From: JAVZJR01 sp037447235
GTDB taxonomy: Archaea; Micrarchaeota; Micrarchaeia; Anstonellales; Bilamarchaeaceae
Reading direction: 5' to 3'
NCBI GenBank assembly: GCA_037447235.1
Contig: JBBIHC010000003.1
Coordinates: forward strand, 24,806-88,805
Length of the DNA: 64,000 nt
Below are positions 50,145 to 59,217 of the stretch, in pieces. The position numbers and the translations under genes are program-made. Each line of letters starts with the position of its first letter. Positions within the stretch are counted from its first letter, which is position 1. Below the pieces are notes generated by a model, which worked only from the letters and a program-made list of their open reading frames with translations, ran no database searches and was not told where the DNA came from.

Positions 50145-51224
50145 ATGAGAATCGCCGAAACTTTGATAGAGCCTGAATACCCTGTAAAAACAAGCGGAGA
50201 AATAATTATAGAAAACCGCGTTGCACAGATCACAACGGAATATGAAAACAGATATGAAATCGCAGTTATCAAAAGAGATGGTTTTGGAGTTGACGCCGCG
50301 GTTAATGCGATTTTTAGAATGTTACCGATACGCATCCTTAGAAGTTTTATGATGCTTCTTTTTGGAGTGCTGGCAATGCCAAAAATAAGCAGGATCCTCA
50401 AAAATTTTGAGATCGTAATAATCAATGGATATTTTACCGCTGTTTTTCTTTTGCCTTATTTGCTTTTAAGCAGGAAAAAAAGCATTTATTGCCCGCATAC
50501 CCAGGTTAAGCCGAGTTGGATTAATGCATCGTTGATGGATTTTTTTGATGCAATAGTTTTTCTTTCTGATTATAACCGCACGGAACTCATCGGGCTAAAC
50601 AAAAGGCTAACGACCAAAGCACATTTCATATATAACTCAATTCCAGACATTAAACGCAAAAAAACGAGGAAGGCGAGAAAAGAGTTCGTATGTCTATTCG
50701 TTGGGAGGGCAGTGGATGTCAAAAGGCCCTGGTTATTTATTGAAGGTGTTGCGAAAGCCTGGAAAAGAAACAAAAACATAAAAGCAATCATGGTGGTCGC
50801 CTCAGGGCCCTTGGAAAGCAGGATACGGGAAATGGTTACTGCAACAGAAAAAGAATGGGGCTATCCCATAGACCTGCGCTTAAACCTAAAAAAAACCGAG
50901 CTGGAAGTGGTATATGACAATGCATCGGTTTTGGTTTTTACTTCCACCCATCAAGAAGGGCTTCCGACAGTATTATTGGAAGCCATGCAGCACAGCCTGC
51001 CGATTGCCTGCACAGAGCATCCAAAGTTCAGGGAGTTTCTTGACGATGCAGCACTTTTTTTCACCGATGCGGAATCTCTGGCTGAAAGAATACTCGAATT
51101 GGCAAAAGACAGAAAACTGTACGAAGAGCACCAAAAACGCTCTTCGCAAAGATTTGCAATATTTTCACCCAAAGAAACCAGCAAAAAATGGGGGGAATTG
51201 TTTGACTGCCTTTCGCATGCTTAG
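50145..51224 (+). CDS. Family 4-type glycosyltransferase
   Basis: 359 residues, GT-B fold. The N-terminal half has AVFLLPYLLL and YCPHTQVKP. The C-terminal half has the phosphate-binding CLFVGRAVDVKRPWLFIEG and the donor-binding STHQEGLPTVLLEAMQHSLPIACTEH with the EX7E-like Glu. The sugar donor is unknown. The gene is somewhat AT-rich compared with its neighbours. It is divergent from the acetyltransferase and has a GAGGTTGA ribosome-binding site. Confidence 0.88.
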   Translation: MRIAETLIEPEYPVKTSGEIIIENRVAQITTEYENRYEIAVIKRDGFGVDAAVNAIFRMLPIRILRSFMMLLFGVLAMPKISRILKNFEIVIINGYFTAVFLLPYLLLSRKKSIYCPHTQVKPSWINASLMDFFDAIVFLSDYNRTELIGLNKRLTTKAHFIYNSIPDIKRKKTRKARKEFVCLFVGRAVDVKRPWLFIEGVAKAWKRNKNIKAIMVVASGPLESRIREMVTATEKEWGYPIDLRLNLKKTELEVVYDNASVLVFTSTHQEGLPTVLLEAMQHSLPIACTEHPKFREFLDDAALFFTDAESLAERILELAKDRKLYEEHQKRSSQRFAIFSPKETSKKWGELFDCLSHA

Positions 51225-51227
51225 GGC

Positions 51228-52400
51228 CTAAAGATTCTTTTCAGTTATCAGCCTTTTGTATGTCTCAATTGCTTCTTTTGCATTTTCAGGCTTTACCGGA
51301 TAAACGACCTTTTTCCTCTCCTGTTTCCATTTCATAAAGGCGAGACCTGCCTGCACAAAGCGAAATGGCAGGAGAACCGAGCCTTTTATGATTCCTGCCA
51401 GCAATGCGATCCTTGGCATTTTAAGGTTTATCTCATCTGTGTAAATCCTGGCTTTTTTATATACGAGCAATGAAAGCAAGAGCTTTGGCTCTTTGAATAC
51501 CTTATCAAGAAAAGATGATGGGAATGCCGCCTTTTCTTTTATCTTTTTGATTTCTGCTTTGGCAGAAAAATCTGAAAATGTATACTCTGTTGTGAAGCGA
51601 TTGCAGTTTGAGAGCGCAATAAAAATGTCCTTGTCAGAAAAAACATCCCCAAAAAAAGCATAGAACACATACCACGCCAGAAATTTGACTGCTGCGAAGG
51701 CATCGCGTTCGCTATGGAATAGAAATGCTTTCATCAATCCTGCGATATAAGGATAAAACTTTTTTTTCTCTGTCATCTTGTGAAATACCGTATATCCGGC
51801 CCGCGGATGATAGATGCGTATTTCGCTCAACGGAAGCAAAAGGTCCGCGTTGCGAAGACGCAGCATAAAGTCGTAATCTTCGCCGCCGCGCCACATATAA
51901 GGCGTATAAAAACCAACTTTCTCAAAGACAGAGCGGGGAAACGCGCCCCATTGGTTTATCACATAAGTTTTGGCCGGAGCAGTATTTTCTTTTGGATTAT
52001 TGAAAGGAACAACGACTTTCCGCAACTCGCGCGCTTTCTGCAAAAGAACGCGTAAAATATTTTTTGATGATGGCACTGCGTCGGTGTCAGCAATCACTAT
52101 GACATCATAACCTTCGTGAAAAAGGGCATATGTTCCAGCGAAAAAAGCGCCGGAACTCCCGAGCGGGAAACTCTCCTCGGCATGCAAGGCGGACAAACTA
52201 TCGAATATCCCTGACTTCAGGTTTATTCGCATGCCTTTTCTATAAAGAAAAAAGCAATCTAAGTCCTTGTGCCCTTCCAGTTTTTTCAAAGTCGCAATGA
52301 AATCCCTGAGCTGGCTCTCATCGCACACTGGGCAAAAAAGCACATCCCTGGCCTTCCCCTTCCTGTTATCTTCAAGCTCGGCGCATAAAGGTCCGATCAT
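51228..52400 (-). CDS. Family 2-like glycosyltransferase, paralogue B
   Basis: 390 residues, colinear with the product of 47156-48388. It shows DVLFCPVCDESQLRDFIATL, VIVIADTDAVPSSK with a DTD metal site, RGGEDYDFMLRL and HPRAGYTVFHKMTEKKKFYPY, plus hydrophobic segments towards the C-terminus. The two genes share a 50-nt block with only two mismatches (47682-47731 and 51751-51800), indicating a duplication. The acceptor is unknown. It overlaps the following SDR gene by ATGA. Confidence 0.8.
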   Translation of the reverse strand: MIGPLCAELEDNRKGKARDVLFCPVCDESQLRDFIATLKKLEGHKDLDCFFLYRKGMRINLKSGIFDSLSALHAEESFPLGSSGAFFAGTYALFHEGYDVIVIADTDAVPSSKNILRVLLQKARELRKVVVPFNNPKENTAPAKTYVINQWGAFPRSVFEKVGFYTPYMWRGGEDYDFMLRLRNADLLLPLSEIRIYHPRAGYTVFHKMTEKKKFYPYIAGLMKAFLFHSERDAFAAVKFLAWYVFYAFFGDVFSDKDIFIALSNCNRFTTEYTFSDFSAKAEIKKIKEKAAFPSSFLDKVFKEPKLLLSLLVYKKARIYTDEINLKMPRIALLAGIIKGSVLLPFRFVQAGLAFMKWKQERKKVVYPVKPENAKEAIETYKRLITEKNL

Positions 52401-53170
52401 ACCCCACCTTTTAGTTTCTCTTCAATAAAAGCGAACACTGTTTCTTTTGTTGTAGGAACTTTTACAAATCTTTCAAGCTTCTCCGTGCTTACTTCATAGT
52501 GATGGGTTTCTTCCCCGTGCTCTCGGATCTCTATTGAAAAATGTCTTGCCGCCTCTTCCAAAACGACCGTCCCTTTGCCGCAGATGTTGAATATTTCACG
52601 ATTAAGCCCCATCAGTCTCTCCATCATTTCGGCAACAACAGAGGTATTGATGAACTGAAATCGCGATTTTGGATGGACAAAAAGCTTTCTGAGATAAATT
52701 AAATCGTAAATTGGGTTTTTTCTAAGCCCTTCCCCGACCATCCCGCCTGGTCTGAGGATAATCCAATTATGCGCGCGTTTCTTCACTACCAGCTCGCCCA
52801 GGTATTTGTCAAAACCATAATTTGAAAGTTTTTCCGGTTGTATGGCGGCATCCTCATGATTGTTGGCGGGGTTTGAAACATCGTTGTAAACATCCACGGA
52901 TGAGATGTATATATATTTATCCGTTTTGAAATCCAGCAGGGTGTCCAGCGTTATCTTGACATTCATCTCAAAATCCAGTTTCGGCTCTTTTGCCGCGAGC
53001 AGTTTTTTTGAATTGCCGTTTGCGTTTATGAAAACATCAAAATGCTCGCCAATGAATGAAGCATAATTCTCCCTGCCAATGCCGACAACTTCGTATTTTC
53101 CGGAATCTGAAAAATGCCGGTAAATCGCAGAGCCGACAAATCCCCTATAACCCAATACTGCAACCCTCAT
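52397..53170 (-). CDS. NAD-dependent epimerase/dehydratase-family protein
   Basis: About 257 residues, extended SDR fold. The N-terminal Rossmann motif is VAVLGYRGFVGSAI, and the active-site Tyr-x-x-x-Lys is NYGFDKYLGE. It is shorter than standard nucleotide-sugar epimerases and the C-terminal substrate part is reduced, similar to RmlD-type reductases. The product cannot be named. It is coupled by a 4-nt overlap to the GDP-fucose-synthase-like gene, so it probably acts in the same sugar pathway. Confidence 0.8.
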   Translation of the reverse strand: MRVAVLGYRGFVGSAIYRHFSDSGKYEVVGIGRENYASFIGEHFDVFINANGNSKKLLAAKEPKLDFEMNVKITLDTLLDFKTDKYIYISSVDVYNDVSNPANNHEDAAIQPEKLSNYGFDKYLGELVVKKRAHNWIILRPGGMVGEGLRKNPIYDLIYLRKLFVHPKSRFQFINTSVVAEMMERLMGLNREIFNICGKGTVVLEEAARHFSIEIREHGEETHHYEVSTEKLERFVKVPTTKETVFAFIEEKLKGGV

Positions 53171-54096
53171 AATCTCAGCTTGTCCATATTGCTTGCAAAC
53201 CACTCGTAAGTTTTCCTTATGCCTTCTTTCAATTCTGTTTTTGGCTCAAACCCAAGCTCGTTTTTCATTCTCGTCACATCGAATATCTTTACAGGATGGC
53301 CGTCAGGCTTTGTTGAATCCCAGGTTAGTTCGCCTTCAAAGCCGACAGCTTCTTTTACCAACTCAACAACTTCCCTTATAGCTACTCCCTTGCCAACAGA
53401 TATGTTAACCGGAAGGTCAGAATGATATCTTTCAAGCATAAGTGCAAGTGCATCCGCAACATCTTCAACATAAACAAAGTCCCTGACAGGCCTGCCGGTT
53501 CCCCAGACAACAACCTCTTTATCCCCTCTTTCTTTCGCGAAGTGGAATCTCCTTATCAGGCCGGGAATGACATGCGAGCCGGTTTCTGAAAAGTTGTCAT
53601 AAGGCCCGTACGCATTGCCAGGGACCGCAGCCGCCCAGTCAACCTTGTGCTGCTTCCTGTAAGCAAGCAGCTGCAGGTAGTTCGTTGCCTTCGCAAGCGA
53701 ATAGAACATCGCATTTTCATCCGGCAGCCCTTTGAAAAGCGATTCCTCTTTTATCGGGTTCGGCGCATCTTTCGGGTAGGAGCAGCCGCAGAACGTATAG
53801 ATAAGCCGCTTGACGCCCGCCTTTCTAGCCTCTTCCAAAAAATAGGTGTTGATTGCGAGATTAGTATAAATAAAATCAGCTGGGTATGTCCTATTCGCCA
53901 GAATTCCGCCAACCTTTGCCGCAAGGGCATAAACCGCATCTGGAGAAACATCTTTGAAAAGCCTGCGAATTTCTGCCTGCTCCAGAAGATTGTAGTCCTT
54001 GGATGACACTGCAATAACTTCGTGGCCCTGCCTTTCAAGCCTCGGTACTAGGTTGCTTCCGATAAAACCAGTCGCACCAGTAACCAGAACTCTCAT
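53167..54096 (-). CDS. GDP-L-fucose synthase-like epimerase/reductase
   Basis: 309 residues. It has GATGFIGSNLVPRL, the Tyr-x-x-x-Lys YSLAKATNY, GNAYGPYDNF, VWGTGRPVRDFVYVEDVADA and the family-specific TKPDGHPVKIFDVTRM. These are the marks of GDP-4-keto-6-deoxy-mannose epimerase/reductases (Fcl/WcaG). As the locus makes GDP-heptose, it could act on a GDP-heptose derivative (as DmhB/MlghC do) instead of GDP-fucose. No GDP-mannose 4,6-dehydratase is obvious here. Confidence 0.85.
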   Translation of the reverse strand: MRVLVTGATGFIGSNLVPRLERQGHEVIAVSSKDYNLLEQAEIRRLFKDVSPDAVYALAAKVGGILANRTYPADFIYTNLAINTYFLEEARKAGVKRLIYTFCGCSYPKDAPNPIKEESLFKGLPDENAMFYSLAKATNYLQLLAYRKQHKVDWAAAVPGNAYGPYDNFSETGSHVIPGLIRRFHFAKERGDKEVVVWGTGRPVRDFVYVEDVADALALMLERYHSDLPVNISVGKGVAIREVVELVKEAVGFEGELTWDSTKPDGHPVKIFDVTRMKNELGFEPKTELKEGIRKTYEWFASNMDKLRL

Positions 54097-54105
54097 AACA
54101 AAACC

Positions 54106-55104
54106 TCAGTAATTCTTGAACCGATAGTCCCTGAAAGCCTGATACCCCCTTATGAGCTCTTCTATACCATATTCAAGTGAGTATTTGTAAGTGAAGCCAG
54201 TTTTTTGGATTTTTTCAGTTGAAACTATGTAGTTGCGCTTGTCAGGGTCCTGCCCTATCTCAGCATGGAAGATATTAAGCGAAGGGATTTTCTTTTTTAT
54301 CAGGAGGCACAGCTCTTCCTTTGATATGTTGTAGTCCGGATGGCCGAGATTGAATATGTTGTCTTTCATCCTGTCCCAATGAACCATCGCCCACAAGAAC
54401 CCCCTGGCCGCATCGCGGACATGCAGGAAATTCCGCTTGAATGTGCGCTCGAAAAGCACTATGCTTTTGTCGTTCAATGCCTTCAAAACAAAATCATTCA
54501 CCAGCAAATCCGTTCGCATGCGGGGAGAAAAGCCGAAAAGGGTTGCAAGCCTGAAAGCGATTGAATTTCCCGCAGCCATCACCGCCTTCTCAGCCTCAGC
54601 CTTACTTCTTCCGTATGTTGATATTGGTGTTAAAGGAGATTCCTCTGTGCAGAATTTTTCGCCGGTTGTTGCTCCGTAGCCGGAATTCGTGTTGGGAAAG
54701 ATTATTTTTTCGCCCTTCTTCCTGTGCTTGAGCAGATTCAGTACTGCCTGATGGTTGACCATCCAGGTCAATTCCGGCTTTTGCTCTGAGATGGGAAAAC
54801 CAACGATTGCTGCGAGCGGGAAAATAAAATCGTATTTTTTCTGCGACAGCAAGTTCGTGATAAGCTTCTCATTTGTAACATCGCCGTATATGAATTCCAG
54901 TTTTCCGGTATGGAAAAGATTGAAAAGCGTATTTTGCGAGTATGACAGGTTGTCCAAGACAGTAACATTGAACCCTTTTTGTACAAGCATCTCCACCAGA
55001 ACGGAGCCAAAATAGCCAGAGCCGCCGGTCACAAGGACAGAAACGCCGCTCTCTGCAAGCTTCCTTAACTTTGCCTCTGTTGGCTCATCAAAATCGTTTG
55101 GCAT
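54106..55104 (-). CDS. NAD-dependent sugar epimerase/dehydratase (SDR)
   Basis: 332 residues. After about 20 extra residues comes SVLVTGGSGYFGSVLVEML, then LAAIVGFPIS, the active site PISTYGRSKAEAEKAV, and FKRNFLHVRDAARGFL. It is an extended SDR of the nucleotide-sugar class, distinct from the Fcl-like and GalE-like genes in the locus. The substrate is undetermined. It is divergent from hddA, and the 62-bp spacer holds TATA-like elements for both. Confidence 0.85.
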   Translation of the reverse strand: MPNDFDEPTEAKLRKLAESGVSVLVTGGSGYFGSVLVEMLVQKGFNVTVLDNLSYSQNTLFNLFHTGKLEFIYGDVTNEKLITNLLSQKKYDFIFPLAAIVGFPISEQKPELTWMVNHQAVLNLLKHRKKGEKIIFPNTNSGYGATTGEKFCTEESPLTPISTYGRSKAEAEKAVMAAGNSIAFRLATLFGFSPRMRTDLLVNDFVLKALNDKSIVLFERTFKRNFLHVRDAARGFLWAMVHWDRMKDNIFNLGHPDYNISKEELCLLIKKKIPSLNIFHAEIGQDPDKRNYIVSTEKIQKTGFTYKYSLEYGIEELIRGYQAFRDYRFKNY

Positions 55105-55166
55105 TAAACCGCCTCACTTCAATATCGTTATATGTATTATAAAAGTTTTCCTTTAAAACAGATTTT

Positions 55167-56204
55167 ATGAAGACCCTTTACATAAAGGCACGGGCGCCAT
55201 CGAGGATAGGAATCGGTGGCGGCGGCTCTGACCTTCCTGCTTTTTTTGAAAAATACGGCGGCGCGGTGCTCAATGCAGCGATAGACCTCTATTCCTACAC
55301 CAAGATGCATACGAACGGCAACGGAGCAACCAGAATAATATCGCACGATTGGGAGATAACAAGGGAGATAACAGATACCGAACTCGAATTTGATCTTAGC
55401 AAAAAGGACAACGTCGACATAATAAAGGCTGTGATGAAAGAATGCGGCCTCAGCCCGATGGAAGGTTATGAAATCCTCATACACTCAATGGCGCCGAAAA
55501 ACAGCGGCCTTGCTGGTTCGTCTGCCCTTCTCGTTTCACTCCTGCTCGTTATGTCAAATGTTGCCGGAAAGCCGATTCTGGACAGAAAACTGCTTGCTGA
55601 AGCAGCCATAAGGATAGAAAGGGACATACTGAAGAGGATAGGCGGCCACCAGGACCAGTATGCATCGGTATTCGGCGGCTTTAACTTCATCGAATTCTCA
55701 AAAGAAGAGACAAAGATTTATCCATTAAGGCTGCAGGAAGACCTTATTGCCGAACTGCATTCGGCCATGATGCTTTTTGAGACGCCTTACCAGAGAGCGA
55801 AACAGGCGCACGAGATTGAAAAACGAAAGGAGGAAGATGTGCACAAGGAAGGCGAAAGCGTGGAGCGCCTGAAAAGAATAAGGGATTACGCGTATAAGAT
55901 GAAGGATGCAATCATAAGCGGCGACCTGCAGTCGCTGGGAGAACTGCTCCATAATTCCTGGCTTGAAAAGCAGAAGCTTCCGGGCGTTGCGGACAAAAAC
56001 ATCGAGCACTTGTATGGGATTGCGAGAAAAAACGGCGCTTATGGCGGGAAACTGTGCGGTGCAGGCTCAGGCGGTTTCCTTTTCATAATATCCGAAATAT
56101 CGAACAGGAAAAAAGTCATCAACGCGCTGAGAAACGAGGGCGCGAACTTAGTAAATTTTGATTTTGATTTCAAAGGTGCACTCACATGGAGGACAGCGTA
56201 CTGA
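55167..56204 (+). CDS. hddA: D-glycero-alpha-D-manno-heptose 7-phosphate kinase (GHMP family)
   Basis: 345 residues. The GHMP start RAPSRIGIGGGGSDLPAFFEKYGGAV is the HddA form. The ATP loop is PKNSGLAGSSALLVSLL, and motif 3 is GGKLCGAGSGGFLFIIS. HddA phosphorylates D-glycero-D-manno-heptose 7-phosphate at C1 to the alpha-1,7-bisphosphate. It overlaps gmhA by 19 nt, and the phosphatase and nucleotidyltransferase steps are fused in the next gene, which strongly supports the assignment. Confidence 0.9.
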   Translation: MKTLYIKARAPSRIGIGGGGSDLPAFFEKYGGAVLNAAIDLYSYTKMHTNGNGATRIISHDWEITREITDTELEFDLSKKDNVDIIKAVMKECGLSPMEGYEILIHSMAPKNSGLAGSSALLVSLLLVMSNVAGKPILDRKLLAEAAIRIERDILKRIGGHQDQYASVFGGFNFIEFSKEETKIYPLRLQEDLIAELHSAMMLFETPYQRAKQAHEIEKRKEEDVHKEGESVERLKRIRDYAYKMKDAIISGDLQSLGELLHNSWLEKQKLPGVADKNIEHLYGIARKNGAYGGKLCGAGSGGFLFIISEISNRKKVINALRNEGANLVNFDFDFKGALTWRTAY

Positions 56205-56767
56205 AAAACAGGCTTAAGGAGCATATTGGGATAGCGAAAGCGATTGAGAAAGATGAAAAAATATCTGCGCAGGTTGAATTGATAGCGAAAAGGATAGTAG
56301 AGTGCTACGAGAAAGGCGGCAAGACGATATTTTTTGGCAACGGCGGCTCTGCCGCAGATGCCCAACACGCTGCAGCAGAATTTATGGGAAAATACCTGAA
56401 AAACAGAAAACCGCTTGCTTCGCTTACATTGACGACCAATACCTCGGCCTTGACAGCGATAGGAAACGACTACGGATACGAGGATGTTTTCGTGAGGCAG
56501 CTTGAGGGCGTGCTAAGAAAGGATGATGTTGTGATAGGAATCTCAACAAGCGGAAACTCGCCTAATGTAATAAAGGCGGTTGAATATGCGAAGAAGAATG
56601 GCGCGTTTGCAGTCGCGTTGGTCGGAGCAAGGAAATGCAGGCTTGATGAAATCGCTGATGTATGTATAAAAATCCCAAGTGAATCCACGCCGAGGATACA
56701 GGAGATGCATGAATTCCTGCTCCACACGATTTGCGAAATAGTTGAAAAGGAACTGTTTGGGGATTAG
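56186..56767 (+). CDS. gmhA: Sedoheptulose-7-phosphate (phosphoheptose) isomerase
   Basis: 193 residues, SIS domain. It shows the GmhA signatures KTIFFGNGGSAADAQHAAAE, LTTNTSALTAIGNDYGYEDVF, DVVIGISTSGNSPNVIKAVEYAK and the C-terminal ESTPRIQEMHEFLLHTICEIVE. It converts sedoheptulose 7-phosphate to D-glycero-D-manno-heptose 7-phosphate, the first step of heptose synthesis. It is convergent with the bifunctional gene, sharing 4 nt. Confidence 0.94.
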   Translation: MEDSVLKNRLKEHIGIAKAIEKDEKISAQVELIAKRIVECYEKGGKTIFFGNGGSAADAQHAAAEFMGKYLKNRKPLASLTLTTNTSALTAIGNDYGYEDVFVRQLEGVLRKDDVVIGISTSGNSPNVIKAVEYAKKNGAFAVALVGARKCRLDEIADVCIKIPSESTPRIQEMHEFLLHTICEIVEKELFGD

Positions 56768-58044
56768 CTGGCGTTGCGCTTTTTTTGCAGCCTTTTTATC
56801 AGCCTTGCAGCATCAAGAAGATCGTTTGTGATGAATGACGGGACTGTCTGGTATTTTCCATCCTTTCCTTTCAGACCTTTTTTGAGCAGTATGGTGGTGC
56901 AGCCAACACTGTTCCCCATCATTATGTCAGCAGATGAATCTCCGACGAGGTAAGAGCGGGAAAGGTCTATCTTATGCTTTTTCTGGATTTTGAAAAGCAT
57001 TCCTGCCTTCGGCTTCCTGCAGGAGCAGTTGTCTTCTGGCTTGTGCGGGCATACGAAAACGCCTGCTACCCTTATATGGTTTTTCCTGAACTCAGAGAGC
57101 ATTTTCTTATGTATCTTTGCCAGCATCGCCCTTTTGATGATTCCCCGGCCTACCACCGACTGGTTAGTCACTATGAAGAGCGGCATACCGAACTTAGAAA
57201 GCCCCTTAAGGCCTTCAAGGGCATTTTTCTCAAACACAAACTCCTCTGGATTCTTTACATAATCACTCCTGTACCTGTTGATCACGCCGTCCCGGTCAAG
57301 AAACACGGCTGCTTTTCCCTTTTCCCTGTTTTTAAAGAACTCCCGCGCCTGAAGAAGAGACTGGAATGTGCCAATATCAAGAAAATAGCCGTGATTTACA
57401 TAAGCGAATAATTTTTTCTGCTTTGCGAAAAGAGGAAACGCGTCTTTTTCTGTTGAGAATGCGTGGGGCAGTATGCCTTTTGCCACAAGGGAGTGCAGGT
57501 ACCGCAATGCTTCCGGCTCAAAAATGTACGCCCCGGAGTTAAAAATACCAAAGCCGGTTTTTTGCTTTTCAAGGAACTTCTTAATGCATCCATCTTTACC
57601 CAGCACAAGCGCGCCTCTGCCTGAAAGCTCTCCTTCCATCGCATAGATACTAACAATGGCTTTTTTTTCATTATGGAATCTGATGAAATTTTTCAGATCA
57701 AAGTCAAAATAACTGTCACCGTTTAATAGAAGCACTTGTCTAGTTGGCGTAGGAAATGCATTCAGCAACGCCCCGCCGGTCCCAAGGGGCTCTTTTTCCT
57801 CAGAATAATTGATTCTAAGCCCGAATTTTTTTCCGCTGCCGCAATACCTGCGCACCATATCTGCCTTGTAGCCGACAAGAAGGATTACTTCTTTTATGCC
57901 CAAAGAAGAAAGGCGATTCAGCAGATAAAAAAGAAACGGCTTCCTGTTCATTCTTATAAGCGGCTTTGGAACATTGAAGGTGAGCGGCCGCAGCCGTGTG
58001 CCCAAGCCACCTACAAGTATTGCAACTACCGGCTCTTTGCCCAT
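56764..58044 (-). CDS. Fused heptose-1-phosphate guanylyltransferase and heptose-bisphosphate phosphatase
   Basis: 426 residues. Residues ~1-240 form a nucleotidyltransferase (ILVGGLGTRLRPLTFNVPKPL, LGTGGALLNAF, LLLNGDSYFDFD) of the HddC type. Residues ~245-426 are a GmhB-type HAD phosphatase: FLDRDGVINRYRSDYVKNPEEF, FIVTNQSVVGRG, zinc ligands CPHKPEDNCSCRKPKAGM and YLVGDSSADIMMG. The protein would remove the C7 phosphate from heptose 1,7-bisphosphate and add GMP to C1, giving GDP-D-glycero-alpha-D-manno-heptose. GTP specificity is inferred from the HddA-type kinase nearby. Confidence 0.9.
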   Translation of the reverse strand: MGKEPVVAILVGGLGTRLRPLTFNVPKPLIRMNRKPFLFYLLNRLSSLGIKEVILLVGYKADMVRRYCGSGKKFGLRINYSEEKEPLGTGGALLNAFPTPTRQVLLLNGDSYFDFDLKNFIRFHNEKKAIVSIYAMEGELSGRGALVLGKDGCIKKFLEKQKTGFGIFNSGAYIFEPEALRYLHSLVAKGILPHAFSTEKDAFPLFAKQKKLFAYVNHGYFLDIGTFQSLLQAREFFKNREKGKAAVFLDRDGVINRYRSDYVKNPEEFVFEKNALEGLKGLSKFGMPLFIVTNQSVVGRGIIKRAMLAKIHKKMLSEFRKNHIRVAGVFVCPHKPEDNCSCRKPKAGMLFKIQKKHKIDLSRSYLVGDSSADIMMGNSVGCTTILLKKGLKGKDGKYQTVPSFITNDLLDAARLIKRLQKKRNAS

Positions 58045-58113
58045 TTTTGCACCCTTTTGCGAATAAACTATCTACCCGCATATTTTTAAGAGATAACAGT
58101 CTATCTTAGATTT

Positions 58114-59211
58114 ATGAAGATTGTGCAGGCTGTGCACGCATTCCCGCCGAGCCAGGGCGGCATAGAGCACCATGCCTATCAGCTGAGCAAGGAATTGCAA
58201 GAACTCGGAAACGAAGTAGTCGTGATAACAACGAGAGACAAAGGCATGAAAGCAGAGGAAGAGATGGATGGCATAAAGGTTAAAAGAATGTTTACCGTAA
58301 GGTTCCCGCTTTTTTCAGCTGCGAGGCTGCCTTTAGGCGCCTGCCTTGCGATGTTCAGGGAGGACGCGGACCTGTATGCCGCGCACGGCTATGGGCCGAT
58401 AACGCCGTTGCTTGCCGCACTTGTTGCTTTTGTAAAACGCAAGCCGTTCGTCTTCACGCTTCACGGTTATCCCGAAGTGCGCGGTTTTAGGAGAATTTTC
58501 TATTACTTTTACAGATTTTTTATAGCGCCCTGGTTTCTGGCCGCAGCAAAAAAAATAATAATAGTGTCAAAAGCGAGTTTGAAAAAAATAGCAAAGGAAA
58601 CGGATGAAAAAAAGATCATTTATGTACCGAACGGCATAAATGAAAAATTTGACTGCGCTCTGGATTTCGCCAAGAAAAAGAAGATAAGTTATATCGGCAG
58701 GCTGGATGAGGACAAGGGTGTTGATGTATTGATAAGGGCGTTCGCAAGGCTGAAAAGGAATGATCTCGAGCTTATGATTGTAGGAAAAGACGAGGGAGTG
58801 AAGAGCAAACTGCAGGAGCTGGCGGACGCCCTCGGCGTCAAGCCAGTATTCAGCGAAGTGCCATATGAAAGAATTCACGAAATTTATTGCCAGAGCAAGG
58901 CAGTGGTGCTTCCCAGCAGATACGAAGGTTTCAGCCTTGTCTGGCTTGAGGCGATGGCTTCCGGCAGGCCCATGTTTTCCACGCCGGTAGGCGAGGCACC
59001 CGATCTTTTTGAGCAGGTATATGATGAAAAAAAAGATCTCTTCCTTTTTAATGACGAAAACGGGCTTGTTGATAAGCTTAATTGGTTTTTAAGCGATGAA
59101 AAGAAGTATGAAAAAATAGTTGAAAGGACGAAGTATATAGTAAAGGAGGAATACTCCTGGCAGAATATTGCCCTGCAGACATTAAACGTTTATAAAGAAG
59201 CGCTTCAATAG
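58114..59211 (+). CDS. Family 4 glycosyltransferase
   Basis: 365 residues, GT-B fold. It begins AVHAFPPSQGGIEHHAYQLS, the glycine-rich acceptor-side loop. The C-terminal half has ISYIGRLDEDKGVDVLIRA and SRYEGFSLVWLEAMASGRPMFSTPVGEAPDLF, with the EX7E motif. The hydrophobic patch at ~130-150 suggests membrane association. The donor might be GDP-heptose by context, which is inference only. It precedes the epimerase gene by 6 nt. Confidence 0.9.
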   Translation: MKIVQAVHAFPPSQGGIEHHAYQLSKELQELGNEVVVITTRDKGMKAEEEMDGIKVKRMFTVRFPLFSAARLPLGACLAMFREDADLYAAHGYGPITPLLAALVAFVKRKPFVFTLHGYPEVRGFRRIFYYFYRFFIAPWFLAAAKKIIIVSKASLKKIAKETDEKKIIYVPNGINEKFDCALDFAKKKKISYIGRLDEDKGVDVLIRAFARLKRNDLELMIVGKDEGVKSKLQELADALGVKPVFSEVPYERIHEIYCQSKAVVLPSRYEGFSLVWLEAMASGRPMFSTPVGEAPDLFEQVYDEKKDLFLFNDENGLVDKLNWFLSDEKKYEKIVERTKYIVKEEYSWQNIALQTLNVYKEALQ

Positions 59212-59217
59212 AAAAAT

